From Leptodontidium sp. MPI-SDFR-AT-0119 (Eukaryota; Ascomycota; Leotiomycetes; Helotiales; Leptodontidiaceae), in assembly GCA_020726505.1 (NCBI GenBank), contig JAHLEZ010000027.1:1-64000 (forward strand): a stretch of 64,000 bases of DNA. Reading direction: 5' to 3'. The stretch's first letter is position 1. Every line of letters starts with the position of its first letter. Shown piece by piece: positions 61,891-64,000 of the stretch. The position numbers and the translations under genes were made by a program. A model generated the notes under the pieces. The model made no database searches. It was not told the DNA's origin and saw only the letters and a program-made list of their open reading frames with translations.

Positions 61891-62822
61891 GCCTTCACGA
61901 TTCTTCCTCTGGACAGATTGGAATCAGTACTCATTATGTCATTTCATGTCGGAATTTACCAGGCGTACGGATGACCTAGAGACGACTCCTGTATTTCTGC
62001 ACAACCTCCCACAACTATACTGCGAAGCAGGTGGCCCAGATTCTTCACTAGACATGCTGTCATGGCAGTTTCTCTCGTGCACCACGATAAACAGTCCGGA
62101 TTTCATCTATATTTGGCGAGGATATGGGGGATTGACCGGACGGGTCTTCTTCTCCACTTTGCCTACCGGTTCTGAAGTGTAAGTAATAAATATGCTACAC
62201 TACAAGTTATCCACGGCTTGCCTGGCTGCAAACCTACCTCAAGCTTCCTAGCTTCGGACCTCAATCTCTTAAGAGAGGGCGAGGCATTTTAGGAAGTCCC
62301 TGACTTGCGTACCTGCATATAAGCACTACTTCTAGCTTTCTCAATCCACAGACTCAAAACACACACGCGCGCGCGCGCACGCACTTCGATCGACTCCTTA
62401 CATAGAGGCTATATACTTGGATCTTTTGCTAGTTCGGATTGCTGTCTCCTTGCGGAATGTAGATCCCATAGCTTCTGAACTTGAGCAGGCTGCTGAAAAG
62501 AGGAATCATAGGTTGTGCGGCGTGATACTACAACCAAGCCACCCGAGGTGTTGGCGAGGAAGAGGAATAAAAGACAGACTAAGAGGTCAATTTTTGATAT
62601 AATCTTACCCAAAAGCATTCCTGATTAGGCGCCCCTTTGCAAAACCGATTCTCTGCTTCCACAGGCTCGGCTGTCACATGCGGCCGCGTTGTCCTCGACT
62701 CTTCGCAGATGGTCGAGGCCTAGATTGCAACTGAGCTCGTTCTGAATTGCTACTGGTCTATACAGATCCAATTCCACTTTACAAGTACGAATTTAGGCCT
62801 TTCCAAAGAGAATAGCATATTT
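61891..62822. other. Spacer with microsatellite
   Basis: A plus-strand stretch at about 61940-62180 reads as protein (FLHNLPQLYCEAGGPDSSL) but cannot be tied to a start or partner exon. An alternating (CA/CG)n microsatellite lies at about 62358-62384, a possible Z-DNA-forming tract. 62620-62822 is 3' flank of the regulator. Confidence 0.35.
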
Positions 62823-64000
62823 TTACAACCCAACCTCCATCTTTGCCCAGTTCGTAGCCTCGTCCCACTCTTTACCGTACCCATCGAAGCTCCCGCACAA
62901 CTCCTTTACAAGTCTCTTCCCTGCATACTTCGCCCACCACATCTCATCTAATCTATCGAGAAGAACACCCCAGTACATGAAAATCATTAAAGCCATCCGC
63001 TCCCCTCTTTGCAACTCGATCACAAAATCCTTTCCTGCCGAAACCAACCAACCCACTGCTATAGTCTTACCTTCTTGGAAGCACCTTTCGAGTTGTTGTA
63101 TGGCATGGCTGTAGGTTTCGTGGAGAGGATTGGCGGCTCCAATGACTGCATTATTAAGATTTTGGAGCCGCTCGATTTGACCCTTCGTCTCGTCCGTTCT
63201 TGGAGCATCAAAACGACGCTGGGCCCTGAAGATGTCTCTACAAGGGCCGCTTTCGAGCCAGTCGCGGTTTATATTGATAACAGATATAATGCCATTGAGA
63301 AAGTCGTATAAAATTAGAATGCTTTCTAACGTCGATTTTGCTGCGTCGTGGGCTCCAGTGGATAGGAGAGGCGAGACCATCGCGCATGCCATAATCGATA
63401 TTGAGGAGAGAAAGAGGGCATCACAGTTCGACTGCGTCACGTTTTGTAAAGCAGCCCGGAACGTAGAAACCGCACTGTTCTGGTACTGCAGTGCCACACT
63501 AACATATGAGGCTGCAGCAACTGGGTCGATAGTGTCGCTCGCTATATGGAGAGACGTGAGTGCAAAGATAGAATCCGCGAGATATTCGTGCTTAAGGGCC
63601 TCTTGCACGACATGGCCTCGAAAGAGATCAGTGTAAGTTGTTGTGAAACTGCTGGATGTTTTCGTGAACCAATAGTGCATCAGTTCAAGCTCTCTTTGCC
63701 GTGTTGATGAGCGAAATGGCATGTCCAAGCTCGTCCCCAAGCCGATCCCTTGATAGATATCTAGCCCAACTCCTAGTGGATTTGTTGCGAGACCAGCCGA
63801 GGGTGAGGCAGATCCATAAAATGCAGGACTTTGTACATTCGAGCTGGTGTCCATTCGAGGCCCGGTTCCTGGTGGTCGAGCTGGTCGCGAGTAATGACAT
63901 TCTGTCCCCCGAGTACCACAATTTGTACAGTTTGGTTTTCTTTCATCGCACTTAACGCGCCGCTGCTTACACTGATCGCATCCATGGCGTGATTTGGTAT
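62823..64000 (-). CDS. Zn(II)2Cys6 regulator, 5' end outside window
   Basis: The frame is open from the window edge. The first readable residues are TKSRHGCDQCKQRRVKCDER, followed by KPNCTNCGTRGTECHYS, a complete six-Cys binuclear zinc cluster that binds DNA. A short Pro/Gly/Ser linker precedes a fungal_trans_2-like (Upc2/sterol-uptake-control type) domain: ELELMHYWFTKTSSSFTT, DSIFALTSLHIAS, FRAALQNVTQSNCDALFL. It ends TNWAKMEVGL. No lesion is seen over about 392 residues and no intron is needed, though one could hide near 63300. A nuclear transcription factor; targets unknown. The true start lies beyond position 64000. Confidence 0.85.
   Translation of the reverse strand, partial: TKSRHGCDQCKQRRVKCDERKPNCTNCGTRGTECHYSRPARPPGTGPRMDTSSNVQSPAFYGSASPSAGLATNPLGVGLDIYQGIGLGTSLDMPFRSSTRQRELELMHYWFTKTSSSFTTTYTDLFRGHVVQEALKHEYLADSIFALTSLHIASDTIDPVAAASYVSVALQYQNSAVSTFRAALQNVTQSNCDALFLSSISIMACAMVSPLLSTGAHDAAKSTLESILILYDFLNGIISVININRDWLESGPCRDIFRAQRRFDAPRTDETKGQIERLQNLNNAVIGAANPLHETYSHAIQQLERCFQEGKTIAVGWLVSAGKDFVIELQRGERMALMIFMYWGVLLDRLDEMWWAKYAGKRLVKELCGSFDGYGKEWDEATNWAKMEVGL

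Noticed and set aside
62358..62384. CA/CG microsatellite as a functional element
   Set aside because: Short alternating repeat with no further context; noted only as a possible Z-DNA tract.

Overview
The window is nuclear DNA of a filamentous ascomycete (Pezizomycotina). Genes carry many 47-70 nt GT-AG introns with CTAAC/CTAAT-like branch points. Protein families are typically fungal: Zn(II)2Cys6 regulators, SesA and Fungal_N STAND amino-terminal domains, a Clr5-ankyrin protein, berberine-bridge-like FAD oxidases. Long AT-rich tracts hold transposon debris full of C:G-to-T:A type stop codons, the usual mark of repeat-induced point mutation (RIP). A leotiomycete is possible, but the genus cannot be fixed from sequence alone. 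All exon models below were joined by eye from splice signals and reading-frame continuity. No homology search was run.

Layout. 1-8.5 kb: tandem-repeat debris, a broken MBL-fold hydrolase gene, a gene remnant, an intact Fungal_N-ankyrin gene (3952-7158), a broken Zn2Cys6 gene and a truncated SesA gene abutting tail to tail. 8.6-12.0 kb: AT-rich tract. 12.6-23.7 kb: a metabolite-type cluster without an intact backbone enzyme, made of an isopentenyl-diphosphate isomerase, a decayed coding fragment, a 14-TM-type MFS exporter, a cytochrome P450, a pyridoxal-reductase-like aldo-keto reductase and a secreted FAD-linked oxidase. Exporter and reductase are intact. The isomerase has a one-base frameshift near its start, the oxidase has a one-base deletion, and the P450 is split by a TA-flanked inverted-repeat transposon. 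25.4-26.2 kb: a decayed Myb gene. 26.7-39.6 kb: transposon island with a hAT-like non-autonomous element (8-bp target duplication) and a complete RIP-mutated Ty3/gypsy chromovirus (two 302-bp LTRs, 5-bp target duplication). 39.8-41.7 kb: membrane-anchored aspartic-protease-like protein lacking its first catalytic Asp. 43.4-46.9 kb: Clr5-ankyrin protein with a C-terminal membrane segment and nearly identical ankyrin units. 47.3-48.7 kb: AT-rich. 50.2-54.3 kb: a 1350-residue kelch-type beta-propeller protein encoded by one large exon plus a short one. 55-57.8 kb: small hypothetical genes, a Tc1/mariner transposase tail and a secreted cysteine-rich protein. 59.6-61 kb: AT-rich. 61.2-61.9 kb: broken ankyrin/NLR tail. 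62.8-64 kb: a Zn2Cys6 regulator running off the window.

Together the window looks like a fast-evolving accessory region. Transposons and RIP flank and invade a decaying metabolite cluster and several self/non-self-recognition-type genes or fragments (Fungal_N-ankyrin, SesA, Clr5-ankyrin, ankyrin/NLR tail).
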